Assembly (NCBI GenBank): GCA_000403215.2
Contig: KE159560.1
Location: 477,269-541,268 of the forward strand
Direction: 5' to 3'
Source of the DNA: Lachnospiraceae bacterium A4
Lineage (GTDB): Bacteria; Bacillota; Clostridia; Lachnospirales; Lachnospiraceae
Length of the DNA: 64,000 nucleotides
Shown: positions 42,965-52,008 of the stretch, in pieces
Position numbering within the stretch: position 1 is the first letter of the stretch
Layout of the letters: each line of letters opens with the position of its first letter
Notes under the pieces: model-generated
What the model was told of the DNA's origin: nothing
Databases searched by the model: none
What the model saw: only the letters and a program-made list of their open reading frames with translations
Made by a program: the position numbers and the translations under genes

Positions 42965-43546
42965 TTATTCAAACGCTTCGATGATGGAATTAATCAGATT
43001 CGTAATTTCTTCAACAGATGTCTCGATATCTGTGTAAATTCCAGCCGACTGGTTGGACAGGTCCTGCATACTTTTTGCAACGACTGCAAAGCCAACGCCT
43101 GCCTCACCACTTCTTGCAGCTTCGATTGTAGCATTCAGAGATAATATTGTCTGCTTCTTTGCAATGCCCTTCAGATGCCCTGTCTTTTCATTGATGGTCT
43201 GAACAAGCTGTCCTGACTTCTTGATATCCTCTTTGATCGAGCTGTATCTGCCAGAGTTGATACTGTTCATATACTCCAAAGCAGCGGTCTGGCTGATCAT
43301 CGTGCTAAGCAGTTGTGCTGCATCTCTCGCTTTCTTGTCCGAAGCCTGCGCGATGACCACCGCACCGAGCTTCTCTCCGTTCACCATAATATCAACAGAA
43401 TCTGCCTCCTCATTGCGAAAACGAGGTCCCTCTGTCAGCCGTTTGCCGTCTGCACCGACCACAACCGCCTCAAGACCTGCCGCTTCCGAAAAGGAATTTT
43501 GTAAATCCTGTAATTTGCTTGTATCCAAATAATCTTTTAGCACCAT
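42965..43546 (-). CDS. Miniature soluble MCP-like protein with PocR-type sensory region
   Basis: This 193-residue protein has no membrane helix. The first ~70 residues (LQDLQNSFSEAAGLEAVVVGADGKRLTEGPRF, then IMVNGEKLGAVVIAQA) resemble a shortened PocR/GAF-like sensor lacking its central Cys-rich part. From about residue 115 a single-hairpin MCP signalling tip follows: KQTILSLNATIEAARSGEAGVGFAVVAKSMQDLS, the region that binds CheA/CheW. It has one tip and a short stem, far smaller than a normal receptor. GGAGGA precedes the start. It may modulate chemotaxis or another kinase; no che genes are present here. Confidence 0.75.
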   Translation of the reverse strand: MVLKDYLDTSKLQDLQNSFSEAAGLEAVVVGADGKRLTEGPRFRNEEADSVDIMVNGEKLGAVVIAQASDKKARDAAQLLSTMISQTAALEYMNSINSGRYSSIKEDIKKSGQLVQTINEKTGHLKGIAKKQTILSLNATIEAARSGEAGVGFAVVAKSMQDLSNQSAGIYTDIETSVEEITNLINSIIEAFE

Positions 43547-43666
43547 AAATCATATCCTCCATTCCGCCCAATCGACATATCTATATTATAAAGATATTTT
43601 CAGACATTTTCAACAGAAAAGTATCCGATTTCTCAATTTTTTTGTATCTTATTATACTTTTTATTA

Positions 43667-45346
43667 TCATACTTTCTTCTTTCGGGCAGTCGCAATCAAC
43701 TCGCGTGCATTCTCTCTCACCGTATCCGTAATTTCATCACTGCCGAGCATTCTTGCCAGCTCATCTACTGCTTCTGTCTCCTCCATATGTACAATGTCCG
43801 TCACCGTCTTGTTTTTAACTGCCTGTTTCGCAATCTTGTAGTGATCGTCTGCCATCGCAGCAATTTGAGGCAGATGTGTGATGCATATGATCTGGTGACT
43901 CTGTGACAGCCTGCCGAGCTTCTCGGATACCTTCCATGCCGTCTTTCCGCTGATGCCAGTGTCAATCTCATCAAAGATCATTGTCGGGATTCTGTCCCTC
44001 GATGCAAGCACTGTCTTGATTGCAAGCATAATACGGGAAAGTTCTCCGCCGCTTGCCACATTTCCGAGGCTTTTCAGTGGTTCCCCGGGGTTTGTTGAGA
44101 TCATAAACTCCACATCATCAAACCCGATCGCGGTGAGTTCCTCCTTCTGGCGTACCTGTATCTCAAATTTTACATCTAAGAAATTCAGGTCTGTGAGTGC
44201 GGCGATCATATCCTTTTGAAGCTTCGCCGCCTCCTTGCTGCGCACCTTGGAAGCCTTCTGGCAGAGACTCTTTAGCTTTGTATGCATGTCCGCCAGCTTT
44301 GTCTCAAGCTGCGCTTTGTATACATCTGCATTCCTGAGCTTCTCAATCTTCTGGCCAAGCGCTTCCTGATACTGCAAAACTGCCTGAATGCTGGCACCGT
44401 ACTTGAGTTTGAGATGATTGAGGAGATTCAGCCGCTCCTCCATCTGGTTAAACTGCTCGCCGTCAAACTCCATATCAGACATATATTCTGATATTTCCCG
44501 GTTAAAGTCATTGAGCAGCGCATCAATATTTTCCAGTTCATCGGCAAGCTCGCGCGCCCTGTCGTCATATCCTTCTACACTGCGCAGTTCTCTCAATGCG
44601 TAGCCGACTGCCTCCGCCGCGGACTGGTCGCCGTTTGCGGTGAGCTGATATGCCTTGTCTGCCGCTTCTACAATCTGTCTGCTGTTTGCCATTCTTCTGT
44701 ACTCGCGCTCAAGCTCTTCATCCTCGCCCACCGTCAGGCCGGCTTCCTCGATCTCCTGAAACTCAAACTCCGCAAGGGACAGTTCCTTTGCCTTTGTCCC
44801 GTCATCTACGCAGAACGCGGCAAGCTCTTTTTTGGTTGCGGCATACAATTGATACTTTTCTTTCAGCTCTGATTTGATCACTGCAAGCGCTTCCCCTGAA
44901 AAAGCGTCCAGAATCTCCATATGGTTTTTCTTGTACAATAAGGACTGGTGTTCATGCTGTCCATGAATGTCAATTAAAAATTCTGAGAGTGCCTTAATCT
45001 GCTTTGTCGTGGCAGTCTCTCCGCAGATTTTAAACAGATTCCGGCTGGTCTGTATTTTGCGCTGTATGATAATAATACCGTCCTCCTCCACGGGAATTTC
45101 AAGGGCTTTAATCTCCTCCCGCATGGCCTCCTCTGTCACCTGAAAGACCAGCTCGACAAGCGCATAATCTGCCCCTGTCCGTATCAAATCCTTGTCTGCA
45201 CGCGCGCCCAGTGCAAGATTAATGGAGCCGATGATGATGGATTTGCCGGCTCCAGTCTCTCCACTCAGGATATTGAGTCCCTCTCCAAACGTTACCTCTG
45301 TCTCCGAGATCAGAGCCAGATTTTTTACATGTAAGCTCACTAACAT
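43667..45346 (-). CDS. recN: DNA repair protein RecN
   Basis: The 559-residue SMC-like protein has Walker A GETGAGKSIIIG (residues ~29-40) and the RecN-specific DIHGQHEHQSLL block. Two coiled-coil halves follow, then signature ASGGELSRIMLA, Walker B MIFDEIDTGISGKTA and ITHLPQIAAMAD. It acts early in double-strand-break repair by bridging DNA ends. It follows argR by 10 bases, as in most Firmicutes. Start at 45346 fits MLVSLHVKNLALI, though the ribosome site is weak. Confidence 0.97.
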   Translation of the reverse strand: MLVSLHVKNLALISETEVTFGEGLNILSGETGAGKSIIIGSINLALGARADKDLIRTGADYALVELVFQVTEEAMREEIKALEIPVEEDGIIIIQRKIQTSRNLFKICGETATTKQIKALSEFLIDIHGQHEHQSLLYKKNHMEILDAFSGEALAVIKSELKEKYQLYAATKKELAAFCVDDGTKAKELSLAEFEFQEIEEAGLTVGEDEELEREYRRMANSRQIVEAADKAYQLTANGDQSAAEAVGYALRELRSVEGYDDRARELADELENIDALLNDFNREISEYMSDMEFDGEQFNQMEERLNLLNHLKLKYGASIQAVLQYQEALGQKIEKLRNADVYKAQLETKLADMHTKLKSLCQKASKVRSKEAAKLQKDMIAALTDLNFLDVKFEIQVRQKEELTAIGFDDVEFMISTNPGEPLKSLGNVASGGELSRIMLAIKTVLASRDRIPTMIFDEIDTGISGKTAWKVSEKLGRLSQSHQIICITHLPQIAAMADDHYKIAKQAVKNKTVTDIVHMEETEAVDELARMLGSDEITDTVRENARELIATARKKKV

Positions 45347-45356
45347 TATTTCGTCC

Positions 45357-45809
45357 CTAACCCTTTACAATTTCATCCAGTTTTTGCATCACGGTCTTCG
45401 TTTCCTCCACGGACTTCACCGCGGCAAAGATTGTGTCGTCTCCGGCAATACAGCCGACAATCTCCGAAAAACGCATGGCATCTACCGCCGCTGCGACCGC
45501 CATCGCCATGCCCTGCACGGTCTTGATCACCAATATATTCTGCGCCATACTCATAGAGACAAAACCTTCTCTCAGCACACGGATATACTTATCGCCCAGC
45601 CTGTTATCCTCATTTTGAAGAATGATATACTTCTGTCTGCCGCCGCCCGCCGCGATTTTTGACAGGTGCAGCTCCCGAATGTCTCTCGATACCGTTGCCT
45701 GTGTCACCTCATATCCCTCTTTCCGCAGATATGCCGCCAGCTCCTCCTGTGTCTCGATATCATATTTGTTGATCAGATCTACTACAACCTCGTGTCTCTC
45801 CCTCTTCAT
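45357..45809 (-). CDS. argR: Arginine repressor ArgR/AhrC
   Basis: The 150-residue regulator has an N-terminal winged helix (residues 1-70: RHEVVVDLINKYDIETQEELAAYLRKEGYEVTQATVSRDIRELHL) and a C-terminal oligomerisation and arginine-binding domain with GCIAGDDTIFAAVKS, the family GT/AGDDT motif. It binds ARG boxes when arginine is bound, repressing biosynthesis and activating catabolism. Position before recN is the conserved Firmicute arrangement. Confidence 0.96.
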   Translation of the reverse strand: MKRERHEVVVDLINKYDIETQEELAAYLRKEGYEVTQATVSRDIRELHLSKIAAGGGRQKYIILQNEDNRLGDKYIRVLREGFVSMSMAQNILVIKTVQGMAMAVAAAVDAMRFSEIVGCIAGDDTIFAAVKSVEETKTVMQKLDEIVKG

Positions 45810-45902
45810 CTGGTTCTACTCCATGCCTTTCGCAAATATTTGATTTATCTACATAGGTTCTCCAATCCCACGCAAAGCCAGTTGGATTTTCGCATAGGAC
45901 AC

Positions 45903-46031
45903 TTAATCCTCCAACACACAAGGCAAGGTGCCAAATATCTTTTTCAGCAGTCCGATCTCTGTCTCTGTATATCCTTGCAATGTCTCTACTGCATACAGTG
46001 CTTTGAACTTGTCCCATGACACCGAAACCAT
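45903..46031 (-). pseudogene. Possible remnant of an SMI1/KNR4-like (immunity-type) protein
   Basis: A 42-codon frame reads WDKFKALYAVETLQGYTETEIGLLKKIFGTLPCVLED and stops at 45903. The pattern of a helix, then FGxLPxxLEDYY, is the start of SMI1/KNR4-like domains; here TAA replaces the tyrosine position. No ribosome site is obvious. It fills the otherwise empty 260-base gap between nadK and argR and is best seen as a degraded gene. Confidence 0.35.
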
Positions 46032-46070
46032 ATATGTCCCCCATTCTTGCCAAACTCTTTTATTTTTCTC

Positions 46071-46883
46071 TCAAAAAACACGCATTTTACGGTGCAGCGT
46101 ATCCAGAAAGCTGCCCTCGCTGAGCTTGATGATTGTTGTCACCTCGTTCGATCGAATAATTCGTATCTTGTCTCCTTCGTTGAGACTGACAGGGCATCTT
46201 CCGTCAAAGCTGGCGTCCACCTCCTGCTTTTCGCCCGGCTTGTACCGCCCGATCTCAATATCAATGACATCATCCTCTGCAAGTATAATGGACCTGTTAT
46301 TGACCAGTGTATGTGAACAGACCGGCGTCAGCAGAATCAGCCTTGCCCTCGGCTCGACAATCGGTCCGCCTGCCGACAGGTTATATGCTGTCGAGCCGGT
46401 CGGTGTCGATACAATGATCCCATCGGCGCTATAAGTACTCAGCAAGCGGCCATTGACATAAATATTGAAATTAATGACGTGAAGCGCCCCTTTTCTGTTG
46501 ATTACAATGTCATTCAAGGCTGTCTGCGGATTGGTGCTGACACCCTTGATCACTGGAATACCGCCAAGCATCATGCGCGATTCGATCTCATATCGGTCCG
46601 CAATCAAACTGTCAAGCGCCGGCTCGATCTCCTCCCGGTCAACCTCTGCCAGATATCCAAGTGTTCCGAGATTCACGCCAATCATCGGAATATGATAAGA
46701 CACATACTCCCGCGCGGCTCTGAGCATGGTCCCGTCGCCGCCAAGCACGATCATTCCCTCCACCTTGTCATCCACCTCGCTGCGGCACAGACAGCCTTTT
46801 AGATTCAGATAATCCCGTATGTACTGCGTAATCTCGCCATTTCCGTCCTTTGTCTGGTTCGTATAGATATAAAATGTTTTCAT
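46071..46883 (-). CDS. nadK: NAD kinase
   Basis: The 270-residue enzyme carries the NAD-kinase motifs VLGGDGTMLRA (residues ~47-57), NLGTLGYLAEVD and STPTGSTAYNLSAGG. It phosphorylates NAD to NADP with ATP or polyphosphate. It follows tlyA by 14 bases and precedes argR, as is usual in Clostridia (annotated ppnK/nadF in older genomes). The N-terminal YTNQTKDGNGEI is ordinary for the family. Confidence 0.97.
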   Translation of the reverse strand: MKTFYIYTNQTKDGNGEITQYIRDYLNLKGCLCRSEVDDKVEGMIVLGGDGTMLRAAREYVSYHIPMIGVNLGTLGYLAEVDREEIEPALDSLIADRYEIESRMMLGGIPVIKGVSTNPQTALNDIVINRKGALHVINFNIYVNGRLLSTYSADGIIVSTPTGSTAYNLSAGGPIVEPRARLILLTPVCSHTLVNNRSIILAEDDVIDIEIGRYKPGEKQEVDASFDGRCPVSLNEGDKIRIIRSNEVTTIIKLSEGSFLDTLHRKMRVF

Positions 46884-46897
46884 TGATATTCCATCAC

Positions 46898-47710
46898 CTA
46901 ATTATCAAGCGTTTGATGTGCACGTTCAACGACCTCCTGCACGAGCGCAGTATCCTGCGCTTCCCGTTCACCCTGCGCCGCTTTGCCAAGATACATCAGA
47001 TACTCAATGTTTCCCTCTGGTCCTCTGATGGGCGAGAAATCAAGCTTCAAAATCTCAAAGCCGCTTGCCACTGTGAAGGCAAATACTGACTCGATGACCT
47101 CTCTGTGCACCTGCGGGTCCCGCACGACGCCTTTCTTTCCAACTTTATCCTTCCCAGCCTCAAACTGCGGCTTGATCAGGCATACCATCTGTGCGTCGGG
47201 CGTCAAGAGCTGATAGGCGGGTCCAAGGATTTTATCAAGGGAGATAAAAGACACATCGACCGATGCAAATTCAATCGGCTCACTGACATCTTCCGGCGTC
47301 ATATAGCGGAAGTTCGTCTTTTCCATGCAGACAACCCGCTCGTCATTTCGAAGTTTCCACGCCAGCTGTCCATGTCCCACATCTACAGAATACACCTTTT
47401 TTGCGCCATTTTGGAGCATACAGTCTGTGAAACCGCCTGTCGATGCGCCGATATCCATACAAACCTTTCCGTCGAGCTGCACGCCAAACACTTCAATCGC
47501 CTTCTCGAGCTTTAATCCGCCGCGGCTCACATACCGAAGCGTATTGCCCCTGACCTCGAGCGAAACCTTTGTCTCGTCAAACATCGCGCCCGCCTTGTCC
47601 TCCTTTTGGTCATTGACGTACACGCACCCTGCCATGATCACCGCCTTTGCCTTCTCGCGCGACTCGGCAAGCCCCTGCCGCACCAGCAGTACATCCAAAC
47701 GCTCCTTCAT
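46898..47710 (-). CDS. tlyA: TlyA-family rRNA 2'-O-methyltransferase (hemolysin A family)
   Basis: The protein has 270 residues from the ATG at 47710. An N-terminal S4 RNA-binding domain (residues ~1-60: RLDVLLVRQGLAESREKAKAVIMAG) is followed by an FtsJ-like methyltransferase domain with SAM motif CMDIGASTGGFTDCML (about residues 83-98). The family methylates ribosomal RNA cytidines. The AGGAGG site overlaps the region just before ATG, so an upstream ATG at 47728 remains possible. It follows dxs and precedes nadK. Confidence 0.93.
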   Translation of the reverse strand: MKERLDVLLVRQGLAESREKAKAVIMAGCVYVNDQKEDKAGAMFDETKVSLEVRGNTLRYVSRGGLKLEKAIEVFGVQLDGKVCMDIGASTGGFTDCMLQNGAKKVYSVDVGHGQLAWKLRNDERVVCMEKTNFRYMTPEDVSEPIEFASVDVSFISLDKILGPAYQLLTPDAQMVCLIKPQFEAGKDKVGKKGVVRDPQVHREVIESVFAFTVASGFEILKLDFSPIRGPEGNIEYLMYLGKAAQGEREAQDTALVQEVVERAHQTLDN

Positions 47711-47779
47711 CCTCCTGAATCCTTTCATTTCATAATCGTGTCACAAAATCATTTCTTATAACCATGACTTATAATCATG

Positions 47780-49636
47780 TCACCGCACCAGTTCAAGGAT
47801 TCTGTCCTCAACTGTCGCGGCGTCAATTCCCACCTCGCGGCGCAAAATCTCCACATTTCCGTGCTCTACATACTCATCTGGAATATGAATGGTCAATAAC
47901 TTTTTCTCTGGATAAGCTTTGTCGAGATATGCACGTACCTTCTCCCCAAATCCGCCGCTTGCCACATTCTCCTCCATCGTGACAATGAGTCTGTGGTCTT
48001 TTGCTGCCTCATCTAAGATCTCGGTGTCTACTGGCTTCACAAAGCGGGCATTGATCACGCTGCACGCAAAGCCTTTCTTAGCAAGCGACTCCCGCACAGT
48101 GAGCGCCGACTTTACCATGCTTCCCACTGCCACCAGCACGATCCCTTTCTCATGATAAATCCACTCCGCCTTGCCAAACTGGATTGGCTCACGGTACTCC
48201 CTAAGCTCATCATAGGCTTCCCCTCTTGGATAACGCAGCGCGATCGGTCCCTGAAAATCAATGGCGAATTTTAACATATCCGATAATTCCCACTTATTTT
48301 TGGGTGCCATAATATGCATATTCGGGATAGAGGACAAATATGACAGATCAAAAATTCCCTGATGTGTCTCCCCGTCGCTGCCCACAAGCCCCGCGCGGTC
48401 AATCGCAAAGATCACGTGCAGGTTCTGGATACAGACATCATGCAGGATTTGGTCATATGCTCTCTGCAAAAAAGAAGAATAAATTGCCACCACCGGACAC
48501 ATGCCGCCCGCTGCCAGCCCTGCCGCAAAGGTCACTGCATGTTCCTCCGCAATCCCCACGTCAAAAAATCTGTCTGGATACAGATTCCGAAACCGTTTTA
48601 ACCCTGTACCGTCCGGCATTGCCGCCGTAATTGCCACAATGTCCTTATAACGGTCGCCAAGCTTGCACATCACGGTAGAAAAGACATCTGTATAGCTTGA
48701 CTTGGTCTTTGGCGTGAGCGGCAGCCCTGTCTCCACATCGAAGGGCTCTGCGCCGTGAAAACGCGCCGGGTGCTTTTCTGCCGGGGCAAATCCCTTGCCC
48801 TTCTGTGTGAGCACATGCACCAGCACAGCGGATTTACAGCGCTTTGCCTCGCGGAATACCTTCATCATGGCATTGATATTGTGCCCGTCCACAGGTCCTA
48901 GATACGTGATGCCCATATCCTCAAAGAACATGCCCGGAATCACAAGCTGCTTCACAGAGCTTTTTGCCCGGCGGATACTAGAGACAATCGGTTCTCCCAG
49001 CTTAGACTCCATCAATGAATTGTAGATGCCTTCCTTCATATCAAGATACTTGTCCGCTGTTCTGATATTATTGAGGTACTTGGACATGCCGCCGACATTC
49101 TCAGAAATCGACATATTATTATCATTCAAGACAATGATAAAATTTTTCTTGAGACGCGATGCGTTGTTCAGTGCCTCATATGCCATTCCGCCAGTGAGAG
49201 AACCGTCTCCAATCACGGAAATAATAGTATTCTCCTCATTGCGCAGATCTCTGGCTTTGACCAGTCCCAGCCCCGCTGAGATGGAAGTAGAACTGTGCCC
49301 TGTGTCAAAACAGTCGCACTCGCTTTCCTTTCGCTTGGGAAATCCGCTCATGCCGCCATATTTTCTCAAACTTTCAAAGCCGGAACGTCTGCCTGTCAGT
49401 AATTTATGCGTATAGGACTGATGTCCTACGTCCCACACAATCTTGTCCTGCGGCAGATTCAGACTCAGATGCAGCGCCATCGTGAGCTCTACCGCGCCAA
49501 GATTCGAGCCAAGATGTCCGCCTGTGACACTGATTTTGTTGATCAGAAATTCTCTGATCTCCTCCGCCAGCAGGTTCCAATCCTCGGGCGCAACGTTCTT
49601 TATATCATTTTCCTTCTCTATCGTTTCTAATATCAT
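47780..49636 (-). CDS. dxs: 1-deoxy-D-xylulose-5-phosphate synthase
   Basis: The 618-residue DXS is complete. It has the thiamine-diphosphate motif GDGSLTGGMAYEALNNASRLKKNFIIVLNDN (Mg and ThDP binding), the GPVDGHNI block, the catalytic-Glu region AEEHAVTFAAG, and a transketolase C-terminus. It makes DXP from pyruvate and glyceraldehyde-3-phosphate, first step of the MEP isoprenoid pathway. It lies next to ispA, as usual. The ATG at 49636 matches the common N-terminus (MILETIEKENDIK); a GTG five codons upstream is the alternative. Confidence 0.96.
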   Translation of the reverse strand: MILETIEKENDIKNVAPEDWNLLAEEIREFLINKISVTGGHLGSNLGAVELTMALHLSLNLPQDKIVWDVGHQSYTHKLLTGRRSGFESLRKYGGMSGFPKRKESECDCFDTGHSSTSISAGLGLVKARDLRNEENTIISVIGDGSLTGGMAYEALNNASRLKKNFIIVLNDNNMSISENVGGMSKYLNNIRTADKYLDMKEGIYNSLMESKLGEPIVSSIRRAKSSVKQLVIPGMFFEDMGITYLGPVDGHNINAMMKVFREAKRCKSAVLVHVLTQKGKGFAPAEKHPARFHGAEPFDVETGLPLTPKTKSSYTDVFSTVMCKLGDRYKDIVAITAAMPDGTGLKRFRNLYPDRFFDVGIAEEHAVTFAAGLAAGGMCPVVAIYSSFLQRAYDQILHDVCIQNLHVIFAIDRAGLVGSDGETHQGIFDLSYLSSIPNMHIMAPKNKWELSDMLKFAIDFQGPIALRYPRGEAYDELREYREPIQFGKAEWIYHEKGIVLVAVGSMVKSALTVRESLAKKGFACSVINARFVKPVDTEILDEAAKDHRLIVTMEENVASGGFGEKVRAYLDKAYPEKKLLTIHIPDEYVEHGNVEILRREVGIDAATVEDRILELVR

Positions 49637-49660
49637 ACTCAGCGCCTTCACCTTTCAAAG

Positions 49661-50566
49661 CTATCTGTCGCGTGTGATCAAACTGCGTATCAGTTCCAGC
49701 AAAAATGCATTGTGATACCCTTCCTTCTCAAAAGCTGCCAACAGCTCTATCGCATGTGCTGACAACTCCTTCTGCTCACGCGACGCCTCCTCAATGCCCT
49801 TCAATGTGACATAGGTCGTCTTTTGGTTCCTCGCATCACTGCCAACAGGCTTTCCAAGCGTCTCTAGGCTGCTCGTCACATCAAGAATATCATCTTGTAT
49901 CTGAAATGCAATACCGATCTCATACGCTGCCTGTTCTATCATCTGAACCTGTGCATCGCTGGCGCCTGCAAGCACTGCCCCTGCCATCATTGCCGCCTGT
50001 ATCAGCGCCGCGGTTTTGTGCTCGTGGATAAAAAGCAGATGCTCCTGCGTCACAGTACCGCCTAAATGCTCTGCCTCAATATCTGCTGTCTGCCCGCCGA
50101 TCATGCCGTGTATCCCTGCTTTTTTTGCCAAGATAGAAAGCGCCTTCGCCTTTGCCGCAACACTGCTGCCCGACATCTCAAAAGAAGTTAACGCCGTCTC
50201 AAAAGCATAGTTCAAAAGCCCGTCTCCCGCTAGGATTGCCATCGCATCTCCGTAGACTACCCACGTCGTCTTTTTTCCCCTGCGGTACTCATCATTGTCC
50301 ATCGCTGGCAGATCATCATGCACGAGTGAGTATGTGTGAATCATCTCGATCGCTGCCATAAATGGTTCAACAGCCTTGTCTTTGCCGCCAAAGAGCTTGT
50401 ACGTCTCCGCCATGAGCATCGGACGAAGCCGCTTTCCGCCCACATTGACGCTGTAGTTCATCGCTTCTATCACAGTCTTTGCCCAGCCGCTTTCCTCTGG
50501 AAGATAAGCCTTCACAACGGACTCTGTCTCTTTTGTCCTGTTTTCCAATTCTATCTCAAAATTCAT
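49661..50566 (-). CDS. ispA: Geranyl/farnesyl diphosphate synthase (polyprenyl synthetase)
   Basis: The 301-residue enzyme has the first Asp-rich motif HDDLPAMDND (residues ~83-92) with RRGKKTTW after it, and the second motif QIQDDILD at about residues 222-229. It condenses IPP with DMAPP and GPP to FPP, feeding undecaprenyl-phosphate and menaquinone synthesis. Its start overlaps the xseB stop by 11 bases, and dxs follows. Confidence 0.95.
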   Translation of the reverse strand: MNFEIELENRTKETESVVKAYLPEESGWAKTVIEAMNYSVNVGGKRLRPMLMAETYKLFGGKDKAVEPFMAAIEMIHTYSLVHDDLPAMDNDEYRRGKKTTWVVYGDAMAILAGDGLLNYAFETALTSFEMSGSSVAAKAKALSILAKKAGIHGMIGGQTADIEAEHLGGTVTQEHLLFIHEHKTAALIQAAMMAGAVLAGASDAQVQMIEQAAYEIGIAFQIQDDILDVTSSLETLGKPVGSDARNQKTTYVTLKGIEEASREQKELSAHAIELLAAFEKEGYHNAFLLELIRSLITRDR

Positions 50567-50762
50567 CTAATTCACCATTTTCATTTAACTTGAGGACTTC
50601 CTTTTCCACCTTGTCAATCCTGTCATTGCAGGACTTGATCAGCTTCATGCCCTCTTTATACAATTTGAAGGATTCTTCCAATGAAATCTCCTCCTGCTCT
50701 AACTTTGCGACCACATCTTCAAGCTTTTCAAATGTCTGCTCTAATGTCTGCTCCTTCGCCAT
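50556..50762 (-). CDS. xseB: Exodeoxyribonuclease VII small subunit
   Basis: The 68-residue helical hairpin protein from the ATG at 50762 (MAKEQTLEQTFEKLEDVVAKLEQEEISLEESFKLYKEG) is the XseB signature. It complexes with the XseA subunit to degrade single-stranded DNA. Upstream in-frame codons lie inside xseA and are not used by the family. It overlaps xseA by 35 bases and ispA by 11 bases. Confidence 0.95.
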   Translation of the reverse strand: MAKEQTLEQTFEKLEDVVAKLEQEEISLEESFKLYKEGMKLIKSCNDRIDKVEKEVLKLNENGELDEF

Positions 50763-51966
50763 ACGTTTCCTCTCTTGCTTCCTCAACCTTTGCCTGTATG
50801 ATGCCATTCTTTACATATATTTCTACCCTGTCCTCCGGTTTAACTTTGCGCACATCATTGACTACCCTGTGGTGTATATCTTCGATATAGGCATAGCCCT
50901 GATGAAGCTTTTCAAGCGGGGACAAACCCTTTAATTTCTCGGCATACAATCCCATTCTGTGCCGCTGCTGTGTCAGCGCAGTTTTCATCCGGCTTGTCAA
51001 ACGCCCCTCCAAGTCCATACAGTACATACGTTTTTGCTGAATCTGACTCACAGGGCTTAAATATTTCAATCGAAGCCTTTGACCTTCCAATTTGTTTTTC
51101 TGCTTTTTAAGCTGTGCCAGCATGGCATGGTTCAATGCGTTGCCAAACGCCGCTATCCGCTCTAGCAGCGCTGCGAAATCATACACCGCAAGCTCTGCCG
51201 CCGCCGAAGGCGTCGGCGCTCTTAAATCCGCCACATAGTCTGTGATTGTCGTGTCTGTCTCATGCCCGACGGCTGATATGATTGGAATACTACAGTCAAA
51301 GACTGCCTGCGCGACTGCTTCTTCATTAAAGGCCCACAAATCCTCAATCGAGCCGCCGCCCCTGCCGACGATCATCACATCTACGCCCAGCCGCTCTAAT
51401 GCCCGGATTCCGTTTATTATGCTCGCGACTGCCTGATCTCCCTGCACGATTGCCGGATATACTATAATCTGTATATAGGGATTTCGCCTTGTCGCGATGT
51501 TTATGATATCGCGCACTGCCGCCCCTGTAGGCGCTGTCACGACGCCCAGTGTCCTGACGTATTTGGGAATGGGCTGTTTGTACTCCGGCGCAAACATTCC
51601 CATCTCCTCGAGTTTGCGCTTCATGCGGTCAAACTTTTCATAGAGAACGCCAGCGCCGTCCAGTGTGATCTGTTTCGCATAAAGCTGGTATTTGCCGTCC
51701 CGCTCATACACGTCAATCGTACCGCCAACCACCACCATCTGCCCTTCCTCCAGTCTGAAGGAAAGTCCGGTGCGATTGCCGGCAAACATAACACACGCGA
51801 TCACGCCTTTTGCATCTTTTAACGTAAAATAGATATGCCCCGATGAATGATACTTGCAGTTGCTGATCTCGCCCTTTACCATGACGAACCTCAGCATATA
51901 ATCCTGCGTAAACATATTCTTAATGTAGGAATTAATCTGGGCAACCGTGTATACATTCTGTCTCAC
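50728..51966 (-). CDS. xseA: Exodeoxyribonuclease VII large subunit
   Basis: The 412-residue protein starts from GTG 51966 with GGAGG 7 bases upstream. An N-terminal OB-fold (residues ~5-100) is followed by the catalytic domain with GGGSIEDLWAFNEE, SAVGHETDTTITDYVADLRAPTPSAAAE, and a C-terminal coiled coil. It degrades single-stranded DNA with XseB. Transcribed after nusB with a short gap. Confidence 0.96.
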   Translation of the reverse strand: MRQNVYTVAQINSYIKNMFTQDYMLRFVMVKGEISNCKYHSSGHIYFTLKDAKGVIACVMFAGNRTGLSFRLEEGQMVVVGGTIDVYERDGKYQLYAKQITLDGAGVLYEKFDRMKRKLEEMGMFAPEYKQPIPKYVRTLGVVTAPTGAAVRDIINIATRRNPYIQIIVYPAIVQGDQAVASIINGIRALERLGVDVMIVGRGGGSIEDLWAFNEEAVAQAVFDCSIPIISAVGHETDTTITDYVADLRAPTPSAAAELAVYDFAALLERIAAFGNALNHAMLAQLKKQKNKLEGQRLRLKYLSPVSQIQQKRMYCMDLEGRLTSRMKTALTQQRHRMGLYAEKLKGLSPLEKLHQGYAYIEDIHHRVVNDVRKVKPEDRVEIYVKNGIIQAKVEEAREETYGEGADIRADI

Positions 51967-52008
51967 AAATGTACCTCCGCATGAACAGGAAGTCCAAAGG
52001 CTGAAGTG

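Noticed and set aside
45760-46053. 97-codon minus-strand frame between argR and nadK.
   Set aside because: Overlaps the argR start, has no family pattern, and another frame there (45903-46031) looks more coding-like.
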